DNA of 64,000 bases, taken from assembly GCA_030248135.1 (NCBI GenBank), contig JASANC010005762.1, forward strand, positions 62,001 to 126,000, read 5' to 3'. Positions 36,801-47,517 of the stretch are shown piece after piece. Origin of the DNA: Theristus sp. LFF4_11 (lineage: Eukaryota > Nematoda > Chromadorea > Monhysterida > Xyalidae). Under the pieces are notes generated by a model. That model did not search any database. It had not been told where the DNA came from and saw only the letters and a program-made list of their open reading frames with translations. Within the stretch, counting starts at the first letter, position 1. Each line of letters starts with the position of its first letter. Made by a program: the position numbers and the translations under genes.

Positions 36801-39443
36801 GGACTTTCCCACGGTCAGTGTCTTTGAGTTTCTCACGATGATGCTGGATGTTGTCATTAATGTGCTTGTCACTTTCGTTGCTACTGGTAGAATGTCTCTT
36901 TTGCGCCTGGATTTTCTCAAGGTCACTGTCCTTGAGTTTCTCACGGTGATTATCGATGTCTTTGTCACTTTCGCTGCTACTGGTCGAGTGTTTCTTTTGC
37001 TCCTGAATTTTGTCACACTCAGTGTCCTTGAGTTTCCCACGGCGACCATCGATGTGTTTGTCACTTTCGCTGTTACTGTTCGAGTGTTTCTTTTTCTCCT
37101 GAATATTCTCACACTCAGTGTCTTTGAGTTTCTCACGGTGATGATCGATGCCTTTGTCACTTTCGCTGCTACTGGTCGAGTGTTTCTTTTGCTCCTGAAT
37201 TTTCTCACACTCAGTGTACTTGAGTGTCCCATGGTGACGATCGATGTGCTTGTCACTTTCGTTGTTACTGATCGAGTGTTTCTTTTTCTCTTGAGTTTTC
37301 TCACACTCAGTGTCCTTGAGTTTCTCACGGTGAAGATCGATGTCCTTGTCACTTTCACTGCTACTGGTAGCGATTTTCTTCTGGGCCTGAATTTTCTCAC
37401 GGTCAGTATCCTCGAGTTTCTCACGGTGATGATGCTGGATGGTGTCATTCATGTCCTTATCGCTTTCGCTGCTACTGGTCATATCTTCTTCATACGCCTG
37501 GATCTTCTCACGCTCATTATGTTTGATTTTCTCGGGAGAATGGCCGATGTTGACGCGCTTTTCGTTGTCACTGTTGCTGATCTTTTCCTTGTTCAGGTCA
37601 TGGATCTTCTCACGTTCGTTTGCATCAATCTTATCAGTATCGAGGTTATCCGTGCTACTAAGTATGCCATCCGACTGGTAGGTCAAACTGGCAACTTGCA
37701 TGGCAGGTTTTATGTTTTCGATCGCTGAAAACAGTATGGTTTTCGAAAAATTCGGCTATTAAGAATGAGCTATTTTGGCAGCTGAATATCAAACGGACAC
37801 AATGTACCGTTGGGTTTCGTTTTTTCTTCAGCAGATGTTGATGAGGCTGAACTGACTTTGCGTCCATCTCGTTTTTCTTCGCGAAGTACGTCAGAATGAA
37901 CCGCGACATCTACGAAATAAAAAGGTTGACGTTCCGTAGACAGAAACTGTGACATGATAAAAAATAACATGTGTAGCGTGAAGTGAATTGAGCCCGTCAA
38001 CACATTATGCTTAACCTTTTTTAATCAAAACCCGAAAAAAAACGAACGGTTAATCTGAAAGTTACTTTTATCGTTTTCTTCGTCAGAATCAGTGGACTCG
38101 TCTTCGTGGACTGCTCGCTGTTTTGCGTTGGGGCTTGTAAGGAGACGACCCTAAAGGGGAGCACACAGTTTTTACGTTAAAAATGGCAAAATTGACATTC
38201 AAACATACAAATGGTGACGTATAACAACCTCAACCGAGTGAACGCTCTCGGTGCCATCCGCTTCGTCTGATGAAGACTGACGGTCTTCCGCTGCAAAAAA
38301 ATGATGAAAGTTGCAAATCTAACCATGATGGTCGAATTACCAATGCGTTCTCATTCAAACAGCCAGATGAGGAGGTTGAATCTGATTGATTAACAATGAC
38401 CGCGTTTTCAGACAACCAAACGACCAGATCAGCGACAAAACTGTTAAATAATGAGTAACGCTTAACGCAGTGCACTACCAATAGTATTTCCGGGCACCAC
38501 CAAAAGCGAACTCGTTTCTGTCTTGCGACGACGCCCACACTCACCATTCATTCTCGGCGCCGCCATCATCAGTTCGCCCACATCTGCCTGTATCTCTTCC
38601 TGTTCATCATGTTGTTCACCGTCACTGCCGATCTGCCCGCCTCCACCACTGTCCACCAGTCCGTGAAGCTCCGCCTCCAAGTGAACGTGTGCCGGCGGCG
38701 ACCAGTCGCGGGTTTTGCTGCGGTGAACCTGGCAGGGCAAGTAATGTCTTTCGTTGGCTGCAGTTTTTTCTTGATTGATTTGAAAATCGAATTCTGTTGG
38801 AACGATGAATCCGTCTTGAGTTGCAAGATTTTAAACAAGAATAGAGAAATGCCCACGCAGAGTGCTGGAAATGTAGCACTACTGATTGAATTGAACCATG
38901 CCAGAATTACGGATGAACTGAACGTTAACTAGGAAACAGCAGTGATTACGTCTTTCGTGAAAAAAAACGCTTTCATCGTTAGCTGTGCAACTTCTGCTGC
39001 GCCTTAAGATGTAGTAAACTTGCATCTGTTCACCATTTGTTTGCGGGAAGAAACCGGCTAAACGGAAAGTCTGGTTTGCTGTGAACGGCAAGCGCATGTT
39101 TGGCGGCACATGACGTCATTTCAGTGGGACAGTTTAAAAAAATAGGTCATACATAAAACCACTTTTCTCCTAATAAAAAACCTCGCCCGACCTGCTCGAT
39201 GCGATACATCGGCGAGCGACTGCGCGGCTGCTGCTCGCGGCCGAACAGCATCGCGGGCGTCACGGGGCGCTCCGACGAGAGCGTCAGCGTCGTCGACGGC
39301 GACAGCATCGGTTGCTCGTCAGCGTCATAGCCGATGGTCGTCGTGTCGATCGTCGGCGGCTCGAACGAGTACGGCACGATGTCGTGTTGGTAGCGGACGG
39401 CGCCGACGCCGCCCTTCTGCTGGTCGTTCTTGTGCACGCCGAC
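30860..39443 (-). CDS. Intermediate-filament protein with giant repetitive head and lamin tail domain
   Basis: Exons in coding order: 39192-39443, 38545-38728, 38235-38290, 38066-38150, 37808-37909, 35865-37724, 35580-35705, 35157-35299, 34852-34976, 34485-34674, 33956-34051, 33576-33734, 33136-33264, 32539-32682, 31812-31976, 31500-31610, 31162-31275, 30860-30895. Phases agree throughout, giving 1358 aa; the initiator exon upstream was not found. Head about 1-888, mostly E/K/S/D repeats. Rod about 889-1243 starts KADMQLLNNRLGNYV and ends TELAIFRKMLDTEDRR. At about 355 residues it has the long lamin/protostome coil 1B. The lamin tail domain (about 1258-1358) has DVDISGWSV, FHIPPETTLNANETLS and NWSWQENSVPTSTLVLRD. 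It ends QQWTFETTRQR-stop: no CaaX, and no obvious nuclear signal in the roughly 14-residue rod-tail linker. Best read as a cytoplasmic filament of nematode/tardigrade type; a divergent lamin is less likely. Confidence 0.88.
32889..33047. repeat. Palindromic MITE, family CAGTCGAACTC (filament intron)
   Basis: Best-preserved copy: CAGTCGAACTCTAAATTATA at the left and its exact complement at the right. The inner arms GTGATCACGTGATGCATGCT and GCATCACGTGATCACCAACC fold back on each other. Confidence 0.85.
34390..34480 (+). repeat. Family F repeat, partial copy (filament intron)
   Basis: GTAAACACTTTCATGCATGA and CGCGGGAGTTCAAAATTGGC match the left half of family F; the right half is absent. Located just before the rod exon 34485-34674. 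Confidence 0.5.
35970..37620 (-). repeat. Coding minisatellite: about 13 units of 31-36 codons in the filament head
   Basis: Within the single large exon, units follow the pattern HREKLKDTDREKIQAQKK, then HSTSSSESDKDI with an optional NDSIQHH spacer. About 13 SDK-containing units are visible, with near-identical longer blocks repeated twice (DTTSSSESDKDISNS...DAAISSDxDKDIK). Reading stays open throughout, so the array is under coding constraint. It also keeps open a 588-codon antisense frame at 35962-37728. Confidence 0.9.
39021..39150 (+). repeat. Dispersed TGACGTCA repeat, copy A (filament intron)
   Basis: TTCACCATTTGTTTGCGGGA, GGCTAAACGGAAAGTCTGGT, GAACGGCAAGCGCATGTT and ACATGACGTCATTTCAGTGG are shared in order with 42931-43055. 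The unit ends on the palindrome TGACGTCA. Confidence 0.7.
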
Positions 39444-42400
39444 CTGCAAGTCGAATCGTGGCTGGGCTGGTGGAGCACGCAATCACAGATCTGTGCGCTG
39501 GTGCATTCACGTCACCGCACATTCATGAAACGGCAACGCACTGTTCACGTCGCTTCAACAAAAGTGCCCCTCTGCACCCGCTAGCTACCGCCAGTGCAGC
39601 GATGCGTGTGTTTCAACATGAGCGCGTGCTCTGAGAAGCTGGCAAAATGACGAAATCGTGAATGTCACACGAAGCGAAGTCGAGTGACGGACGCATTCGA
39701 GCTTTTACACACGATTGAATACGATCAAATTGAACGATACTTCACAAAATAATCAACGTTGGTTCGAAGTGTTGAACAAAAAAAGACTCGTAAAAACTGA
39801 GGGGTTCGGTCTACTTACGATGATCCAGGTTTTCTGTTGCACCGGCATCGTTTAATGACTTCGAAATTTCAGTCGTTTTTCAAAAGCCACGTATTTTTGA
39901 TACCTTCGATTGAAAAAAGGCTAAATAATCACAGCAAACAATCAGTTTTAGTTTTCGGGCAATTGTTTTTTTTTAATTTTACGGTTATTGCAATAATAAA
40001 TCGGGGTAACGTCTACATTTCGACAGTGTGAACTAAAAAAACTACAGACGCAATCAGTTCGTGAACGCATGCACGTGCACCAGTTGCGCAGTTTGTTTCA
40101 GCGTGTTTTCAAAAACCCACATTGAAAAAACTTCCCGAATTGTCATTGAACATATACAGTACATCACACCGAAAAAAAGCACCGCAAATATCCAGTTTCG
40201 ACAGGTCTCATGATACAGCGAGTAGCGTTTTATTGGCCTTTTTCAGCTCGAAAACGCATCATGATGAACATTGACAGCTGAAAAGTTCAGTCAGTCGCCG
40301 AATGGGCGAAAAAATGTTTGCGACAACCAAACCGAAACTTTTTACACCGCAAACACACGCAAGTTCCACATTCCCTATTCCATTTTACACCACAAAAAAG
40401 GTGCAAATGAATATAGCGCCGTACCGTTTCAGCATCTGTAAATATTCAAAAAATGTTTGCATGTTTTTTACTGACCACACTGGTTTCCTGCATTTTTCAT
40501 TACCCTGCGCAAACTTTTGGGGTTTTGAACTCGCCCAAAAAATGTGAACAGGAGACAAGAATGCAGAAAAATGAAAAAAAACCGATGGACAATTTGCGTT
40601 GACCATTTTTGGTGTCAACAATTTCAATTGCCCAAAAACCGACAATCACACAAATTAAACAAAAAACACGTTCACATATATTTCAGTTCGCAACTTTAGC
40701 ACCACTATCACCAGAATACATCACCGCTCTACTGGCAAACAGCAACACACCACGAGCATGCAACAAAACGACAAAATTAAAATCGACAAAAAATTGACAA
40801 CAACACAGATGATTCGAAAATGGTGTTTTTTCGCACTGGTTGGTTAGTAGAAAGAAACCAGTAATTTCTGGTATTTTGGAAACAAAACGCATGCGCGGTT
40901 ATGAAGAGGACGTTCAAAAATAAATGCGATTTTCAGCCAAAAATAATAATCCACAAAATAACAGTCGATGCAGCTTGACACTAATTTGTTGTGACTCAAA
41001 AAAACAGTAACGTTCAAGCTCAAAATTGAAAAAAAAACAGTGTAAAACCTGCATAGCAAAACGAAAAGTAGACACACGGCAGACAATCTTCTTTCTGATA
41101 TTCTTTGGCAAGGTACAATCAAATTATTTGGTAAATCTATTGAGCGTTTCGCCAATTCATCGTTGTCGTTGTGTTAACTCAATAAAAGAAAGCCAAAAAA
41201 CTGAATGCCAACAAGAACATCAACACTTCTGTTGATTGAACCAAACCGAACAACAAGGAAACTCGATAACCACGAACCCAACCAAACCAAGACAAAACAA
41301 CGATTCACTTGACTTGAACGAAACCAAACACACAACAACCAACGACAAAAATGACTATCTCACAAAAACAACAACAATTCACTTGAACGAAAAGAACACC
41401 AACAAAAACGACCATCTCAACCTCAACCACTTGGGACGCTTATCGAAACTCGGAAAATAAAAAAAACGCAAAAAAGTCCGTCAACCGTTGAAGCCATCGA
41501 AATTGAGGCAAGCGGTCTGCTGGATCCGAGCGACACACGGCGCACTCGAGTCACCACCGGCCGGGCAGTCCGAAATCAACGGCGACTTCCGTGGCATTCC
41601 CGGACCGCGTCCCACCGGCCGGGCAGTCCGAAATCAACGGCGACTTCCGTGGCATGTCTGGCTTCACCTTTGTTGTGCCTGTGTTGCGTTTGTTTATCAC
41701 AAATTTTGAGCGACCAGTCGAATAAGTCACCCACTTTTCATTGCCAACCAGAATTTGAAAACATGAAAACAGCAATATCATTTATTACAACGTGCAAGCA
41801 CTGTTTCTTGCGGTTTCGCCTGGTAAGCGTATACTGGTGTTACGTATGACTGGTGTTACACTCCTTTGGGCGGTTTGGCTAATCCTTCCTGTGATTACTT
41901 GTTCCTGTTCATGCTCGAAACAGGCAAGAAAACCTGCTCTTGTGCACCGCAAAAAAACGCGAAATTGGCTTGCATCTTACCGGTGAAAACAGTTAAACCG
42001 AAACAACATGAAATGCAAATTCCTTGATTTTGACTTTACGTTTACTCACTGATGTTGGTATGCAAAACCGAACTGAATCTCTGACAGTAATAACCCCAAA
42101 ACGGAAGTTTTCCCGCGTACCGAATCGCGTCAACGCAAACGCGCCCACGGTGTACTGCAGCTCGAGTGCACTGTTGCATTTGAAGTTCGGTTGGACTGAA
42201 ACGCACGGACAGCTGAACAGAACGGAAGTGGCACAAGAAGCAACGCACAAGCAACAATGCTCATCCAAAACCAAGAGCCAGTTTTATAAAAGCTTAGCAG
42301 TACAACAGTGCTATACCACCGATTTCTTGAATGGAATCATGAAACACCACAGTTCCGTTTTTTATGCAACAGATTCACTCCACCGATATGGTTGCTCTTC

Positions 42401-42569
42401 AACGGGAAGAAACTGAAATTTGTTGAAACATAAATTGATTCCGGTGTCACCCAGTGTCATCCATGCTATCAATCAGCTCAGCGCAGGGTTGTTGTGTGCT
42501 TCGCAAAAAGGTGGGGCACATTTTCCGACGTATCTATCGAGAACAACGTCCCCAATCAACTGAGCAGCT
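39444..42569. other. Region upstream of the filament gene; no firm exon
   Basis: Expected to hold the filament gene's first exon(s) and promoter. AT-rich with low-complexity A/C stretches. At 41554-41597 and 41612-41655 a 44-bp GC-rich segment is directly repeated with a 58-bp period. On the minus strand it contains an ATG-led stretch (MPRKSPLISDCPAG) that could be a 5' exon, but its phase does not fit the first recognised exon. Nothing else supported. Confidence 0.3.
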
Positions 42570-44195
42570 CTACCACCAACTTCTCGCGTCCGCCGGCATG
42601 TAGGCGTTCATGAGCACGCGCGAGTGCGCGTCGCCGGCGGCTGTGTTGCTGTCGCCCGTCGTCGACGACACGCTGCGACTGAGCTGGCCGGCTTGCAGCT
42701 GACAATGAAACCGACATTATGGCGTTCTGTACGCTTCTCTGGGTTAGCCCTGGCTAAAAACATCGCCTAAAAATCTCAACAACAACAACAACAAACAACC
42801 GACGGCTTTTAAGCAAAGTATTCTGGATTTATTCAAACGTGTCCGGACTAAAATGACGTCATTTGCTTGAAAAAACGTCTGTTTGCCAAAGTGCTGGCAC
42901 TAAAATGTGAGTTTGGTGCGACTGATTCGACATTCACCATTTGTTTACAGGAAGAAATCGGCTAAACGGAAAGTCTGGTTAGCTGTGAACGGCAAGCGCA
43001 TGTTGTGCGACACATGACGTCATTTCAGTGGAACAAGTTCGAAAAAATAAATCATAGTAGCGAGAAAAGCAGTGGTGGTAAAATGCCGAACAAGGCTGAG
43101 AGTTTTTTAAACATGTTGCAAGTTATTCTTCAAAGTTTTGAGCTTCACATCACTTCTCTCTCGACGCACCTGCCCTGCACCACCGACGATCTTGAACTCC
43201 GACGATTTCGCGTCGCGATAGCCGACGCCGCCCGGATTGATGTACATCTCGAAGCCGGCTGCAAAACGAGCAGTTTGGTTTGTTTGATTGATTGAAGTAC
43301 GCGTTAGACTCTCTCTGACTCAGGTGTCGAGATCAGAACAACCAACAAAACATAAAGTTCAGGTTCATCGATTGACATCACGTTTAAAAAACACCGCAGA
43401 CCCAACCCAACAGCCCATCCTGGCGATGTTGAAAAACAACCTGGAGTTGAGTTCTGGGCGAGAAACAAAAGCGTTCTCACTCAGTGGAGCGAACTGGCAA
43501 AAGCGTGAAGCAAAACAACACGCTTCTGTGGTCTTCTTATCACCATTCGTCGTCGTTGCAATTCCACTCAACCATTATTGCACTGACCGGGCAGCAGCTC
43601 GACCACCTCCGAGACGTTCAGTCCAATGGCAGAGCAACACTGAACCAGCAGCGGATCGAACTGACCCTCGTCGTCGTCGCCGCCGTTGTGGTGACGGACC
43701 GCAATGATGCGGCGTGTTTCGCCGCCGAGAAAAAAATAATAATCATCATTTCAGTTGTTTGAAGTTTGAACTGAATTGCCGCAACGTGAAGGAAAACTGC
43801 AGTCTTAATCAATAAAAATACACAAATTCAACCAGCTGATTGGCTGGTGAATGGTGAGCATGCACTCTGTGCAAACCAAACTCCGCCTCCACCGCAGTCC
43901 ATGCACAGAATGCATGCATCAAGTTAACCAATCAGCCAGTTGCTTATGTTTTGGTAGAGTCAGACTGTGTAGATGATGCAGATCAAAATCAAAATCAATT
44001 ACAATTTAAAATGAAAAAAAAATCAAAAATGAGTCATTTACCGGCGTACGGATGCATGGCGTCCCAATTGTTTTGATACTGTTTCACAAGATCATTGGCC
44101 AGTTGCTCACCCAACAGTTCGATTTTACGACGCGGAATCTTGCCGTACAAGTAACCGAGAAGAAAATTCACGGCCTGCTGGATTTCGGAAAACAT
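42570..44195 (-). CDS. BTG/Tob family anti-proliferative protein
   Basis: Exons 44042-44195, 43588-43722, 43170-43258 and 42570-42698 (TAG), 168 aa. The amino terminus MFSEIQQAVNFLLGYLYGK, then KIPRRKIELLGEQLANDL, is the BTG/Tob box A (compare the family pattern I-x-x-A-[VL]-N-F-[IL]-x-x-Y-L-Y-x-K-[IL]-P-R-R). FDPLLVQCCSAIGL...VVELLPAGFEMYINPGGVGYR covers the box B region. Length is as in BTG1/BTG2 rather than long Tob. The family binds the CAF1/CCR4 deadenylase and promotes mRNA decay and cell-cycle exit. Three of the four exons have clean splice signals and agreeing phase. The acceptor of exon 2 is odd: the phase-compatible boundary is preceded by TTTTTTTCTCGGCG with no AG. Confidence 0.88.
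42720..42775 (+). repeat. tRNA-derived SINE, family A, 3' fragment (BTG intron)
   Basis: TGGCGTTCTGTACGCTTCTC, GGGTTAGCCCTGGCTAAAAA and CATCGCCTAAAAATC are the 3' third of the SINE at 3383-3558, followed by a CAA-rich simple tail. Confidence 0.7.
42838..43055 (+). repeat. Dispersed TGACGTCA repeat, copy B (BTG intron)
   Basis: Two TGACGTCA palindromes at 42854-42861 and 43015-43022, each in an AAATGACGTCATTT-like setting, bound a segment whose right part (42931-43055) repeats 39021-39150. A further AAATGACGTCATTTGCTTG lies at 49996, matching the left part at 42851. Confidence 0.6.
43826..43967. repeat. Palindromic MITE copy (BTG intron)
   Basis: AGCTGATTGGCTGGTGA, GAGCATGCACTCTGTGCAAA and, inverted, TGCACAGAATGCATGCATCA then CCAATCAGCCAGTTGC, followed by GTAGAGTCAGACTG. 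Outer end only partly preserved. Confidence 0.7.
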
Positions 44196-44380
44196 TTTCG
44201 CCTTGGTTCGCTTCCTTTTTCGTTGTCGTCGTCGTAGAAATTTGATTTCTTTGTTTCGTACTAGTTTCTTTCTGTTTTTGTCGACTTTAGTTCATCTGCT
44301 GCTGCCGCTGCTTTGCCTCTGCGGGTCTGCTCTTGTATTATTTTTGGGTTGCAAAAATGGAGAACTCCGTCCACTACAAA

Positions 44381-44960
44381 CAGTACCGTGGGCGGGGGGG
44401 GGGGGGGGGGGGGGGGTTACACCCCCCCCCGCGCCCCCGCGCGGGGGGGGGGGGGGGGGGGGGGGGCACCGTGCCAACCCCCCCCCCCCAAAAACCGGGC
44501 ACCCCCCCCCCCCCATCGTACCCCCCCCTCGAAAATTTGGCCGACACCCCCCCACCCCCCCCATGAAATTTTGTCTGGCGGACACCCCCCCCCCCAAAAT
44601 TTTCTGCACACCCTAAAATTTTTTTCGAAAATCATGATTTTTTGTCTATAAAGTCCATAATATAAGCTGAATATATGATAACTTGACCATCTTCATTGTA
44701 ATTTCAACGATTTTGCAGCAAAATTTAGCGTTTTTCCTTCAAAATTTAAGCGAAAAATTATCATGGGGGGTGGGGGGGGGGGTGGGGGGACGACCCCCCC
44801 CACAGAACATTTTGAAAAAATGCACCCCCCCATGGGACCCCCCTGGGGGGGGTCCCACGTTACCATTGGTTGGACCCCCCCCCCTCACTTTTTGGTCGGC
44901 ACCCCCCCCCCACGGTACCATACCCCCCCCCTCGAAATTTTTTTTGGGCCCACGGTACTG
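44381..44960. mobile_element. hAT-type MITE with CAGTACCGTGGGC ends and long G/C tracts
   Basis: 580 bp between CAGTACCGTGGGC and GCCCACGGTACTG, a 13-bp perfect inverted repeat, with exact 8-bp target duplications ACTACAAA at 44373-44380 and 44961-44968. The ends are almost pure poly-G/poly-C; an AT-rich centre includes AAAATCATGATTTTTTGTC. It is upstream of the BTG start codon by about 190 bp, so inside or near its promoter. No coding frame. Confidence 0.92.
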
Positions 44961-45469
44961 ACTACAAAGCTAAGCCGGAGCTACAATGTGGACCCATCTC
45001 AATGTTTCCTCCCTTCAACAAATTCTATCGAAGCTGACAATGTTGGCACTTTTGCTTTGTCAAAAAGGCTTCGCTTAGGATTGGGAATAGGCTTATGGTT
45101 AGGAACAACGACTTCATTGCGATTGCAATCAATTCAATTGCTACCGTAACCTGGTCGACTGAACCAATCAGAATAAAAAACAAATTTGAACAAAAATTCC
45201 TTTTTATGAAAACAACCAATGAATGAAAGATAGCAATGGAGCGCACCCGTCGCTTTTTTGAATTTCGTTGTTGCATGCAGTTCATTGTGAAAAGGCAACC
45301 ACACAAGCTCGGTTAGCCGTTGGCCCACACGTTTACGCGACTGGTGAAGGACATTTGCGTTGAAAGACGCATGTTTAACGGTTAAAGAATTGGTACTGAA
45401 TAATTTCGGCCCAAACAATTGCGTACCCGTGATTTTTTTTGTCCGTGCGCTCAAAAATGGAACAGAGAG

Positions 45470-45599
45470 CTGATTGGCTGGCGATCACGTGAATCATGCT
45501 TTCTGTGCAGGCGTTGCTGTTCTGCACAGAAACATGCATCACGTGATCACCAACCAGTCAGCTGATTGCCTCATTGCCTGTAAATCAGAGTTCAACTGT
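45470..45599. repeat. Palindromic MITE copy between BTG and MGQS genes
   Basis: AGCTGATTGGCTGGCGATCA, then TGCTTTCTGTGCAG, with the inverted half CTGCACAGAAACATGCATCA, GTGATCACCAACCAGTCAGC, and the right end AGAGTTCAACTGTC. Confidence 0.75.
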
Positions 45600-45901
45600 C
45601 ATTCAAAAAAAACAAAGAAAACGTGAAAACGGAAGGTGATAACGTTGAAGACAAACATCTCACTTAGCAGACCCGAAACGCATGCTACCAAACTTTGCTC
45701 GGCTAACGTATTGCTGAAAAAGTTCTTAAAAAGGGAAAGTGCAACATTCAGATCAACAACAGTTTATTTTCACAACAAATAACAAAAAAGCGCCATTTTG
45801 CCCGCAAAGCGTGTTTGTCATCACGACCTAGCGTTCAAACAACTCAAAAACTGCGCTGAAAAACAAATCCACTCCACACCAACAGCAACCAGCATTTCAT
45901 A

Positions 45902-47337
45902 ATGGGTCAATCGATGTCGTCGGACGACGAAACGGGCGCCATGGACATGGTGCTGCCTGAGATCAGCATGCACCAGTCGCGCGATCGCGGCGACGACACC
46001 GAGCACGACCTGACCAAGGTGCATCACGTCACTGAGATGGAACTCAACAGTCTGCTCTACATTTTTTGTGCACAAATTTGCAGACAAAAGTGTTCACAAA
46101 CGTTTTGAATCAGGGAATAAAAAGTTTGAGGTCGACAAAACAGAAACTTAACAAAACGAAAGTGTTCACCAACTATATTGTCAACTAACTATTAGCATTT
46201 TTTCTGTGACAGAATGCGCTCGTGAACTTTGTGCTCGTCAAGAAGCACCGCGTGATGGGCGCACCTGCGAAGGACATGCCGAAGATCGACTGGGTGAAAC
46301 GATTTGGTTCGTTTTTTGTTTTTAGCTGACTTCTACTTGCAATTTGAGTTGAGTTCACATCACAACATACATTATGTATGAACTGAAAATACCAAATGAA
46401 CAATCTTTAGGCCGGGGCTGGATTCCCCAAGGACCGCCTGACCCAAAAATGACCTCGACAAAACAGCACGACACAACAACAGGTCAGAACTGTTTTTTTT
46501 AAATAAACAAAAATGCCTGAAGTTTGAAAACTCTTCAGTCACGTGGCAAAATAAATCTAATCGTTGAGACGTACCACATTGAAAAGCCTGAGATTCTACA
46601 CCAGATCCTACACACTTGCTATCAGTACCGAAAATTAGGAGCTGGAAACCCCCTAGCACAAAGGTGCGCCTCGTGGGGGGGTTTCGTGACACCCACCTCC
46701 AAAACCCGGGACCCTCTTCTGCAGGTACCCCCACTAACCCCAAAATGTTCTCATAATCACAAATTAAATTTTTGTTTAAAAATTGCGAATGTTTGTTCAA
46801 AAATCACAAATTTTTTCTTTAAAAATCATGATTTTTTGTTTTCCAGGCGCATGAATTATGCGCTAAATAGTGTTATTTGGTCTTAGGAAGAACTATTTTT
46901 GCTCTTTGCAATTTGTGGCGTTTTTCATTGAAAAATTTGGAATAAAAAAATTGCAGGGGTGGGGTGGGAGGGGTTGCCACTTCCTACAACCAGTTAGCAT
47001 CCGGTGCAACCCCTAGCAAGCGACGGTGAGTCTCACTTACTCTCACGCTTACCCCCAAAAATTGGCCACCTCCCAAAAATTCCTCCGTCACCCCCCAACG
47101 GGTAGGATACCCTCTCCGAATACCTAAAAACGCATGTCACTGCATCCATGCAACAAATCGAAACCGTCACAGAAACACGGAACAAGCAATTCGAGAAAGA
47201 AAAATGAAGTCTGTTTCTCTGTTTTTGTTGTTGTATTTTTGGGCACTTTGCTCATTTTAGCAACCGGTCCAAACCAGTCGATCACGCCGTCACGAAGCAA
47301 AACTGGCTCAAAAACACGACCGTCGAGAAGCTGCTGA
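45902..47337 (+). CDS. Small MGQS-start protein, unknown function
   Basis: Exons 45902-46018, 46213-46306, 46411-46482 and 47261-47337, with consistent phases, 119 aa. The start MGQSMSSDDE has glycine at position 2 and serine at 6, a reasonable N-myristoylation consensus. It is followed by an acidic leader, a basic/hydrophobic stretch (NALVNFVLVKKHRVMG, then DMPKIDWVKRFGRGWIPQG) and a Ser/Thr/Lys-rich tail ending SRSKTGSKTRPSRSC. No family recognised. The last exon is also open in another frame (VTKQNWLKNTTVEKLLIKY) that looks protein-like, so the final exon's frame is the weak point. The third intron contains a C/G-rich repeat remnant near 46640-47130. Confidence 0.55.
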
Positions 47338-47517
47338 TTAAATACGGTTTTTTTCTCAAATCAACCTACTTCTGAACTTATTCCAAATGGCTCAATTGTA
47401 AAAAACTGGTGTAAACTTTGAACTGAATCCCATACTTTGGTTGTATTTTTATTGATGGCGAATAGATACCTATATCATGATAAAAAATACCTTATATGTC
47501 AAAGTATTTTTCTATTA

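Noticed and set aside
41554..41655. CRISPR-like direct repeats
   Set aside because: Only two copies of 44 bp in a eukaryotic context; a simple duplication.
44203..44651. Gly/Pro-rich frames resembling formin-type proline tracts
   Set aside because: They lie in the poly-G/poly-C ends of a MITE with exact target duplications; no splice signals or conserved motif.
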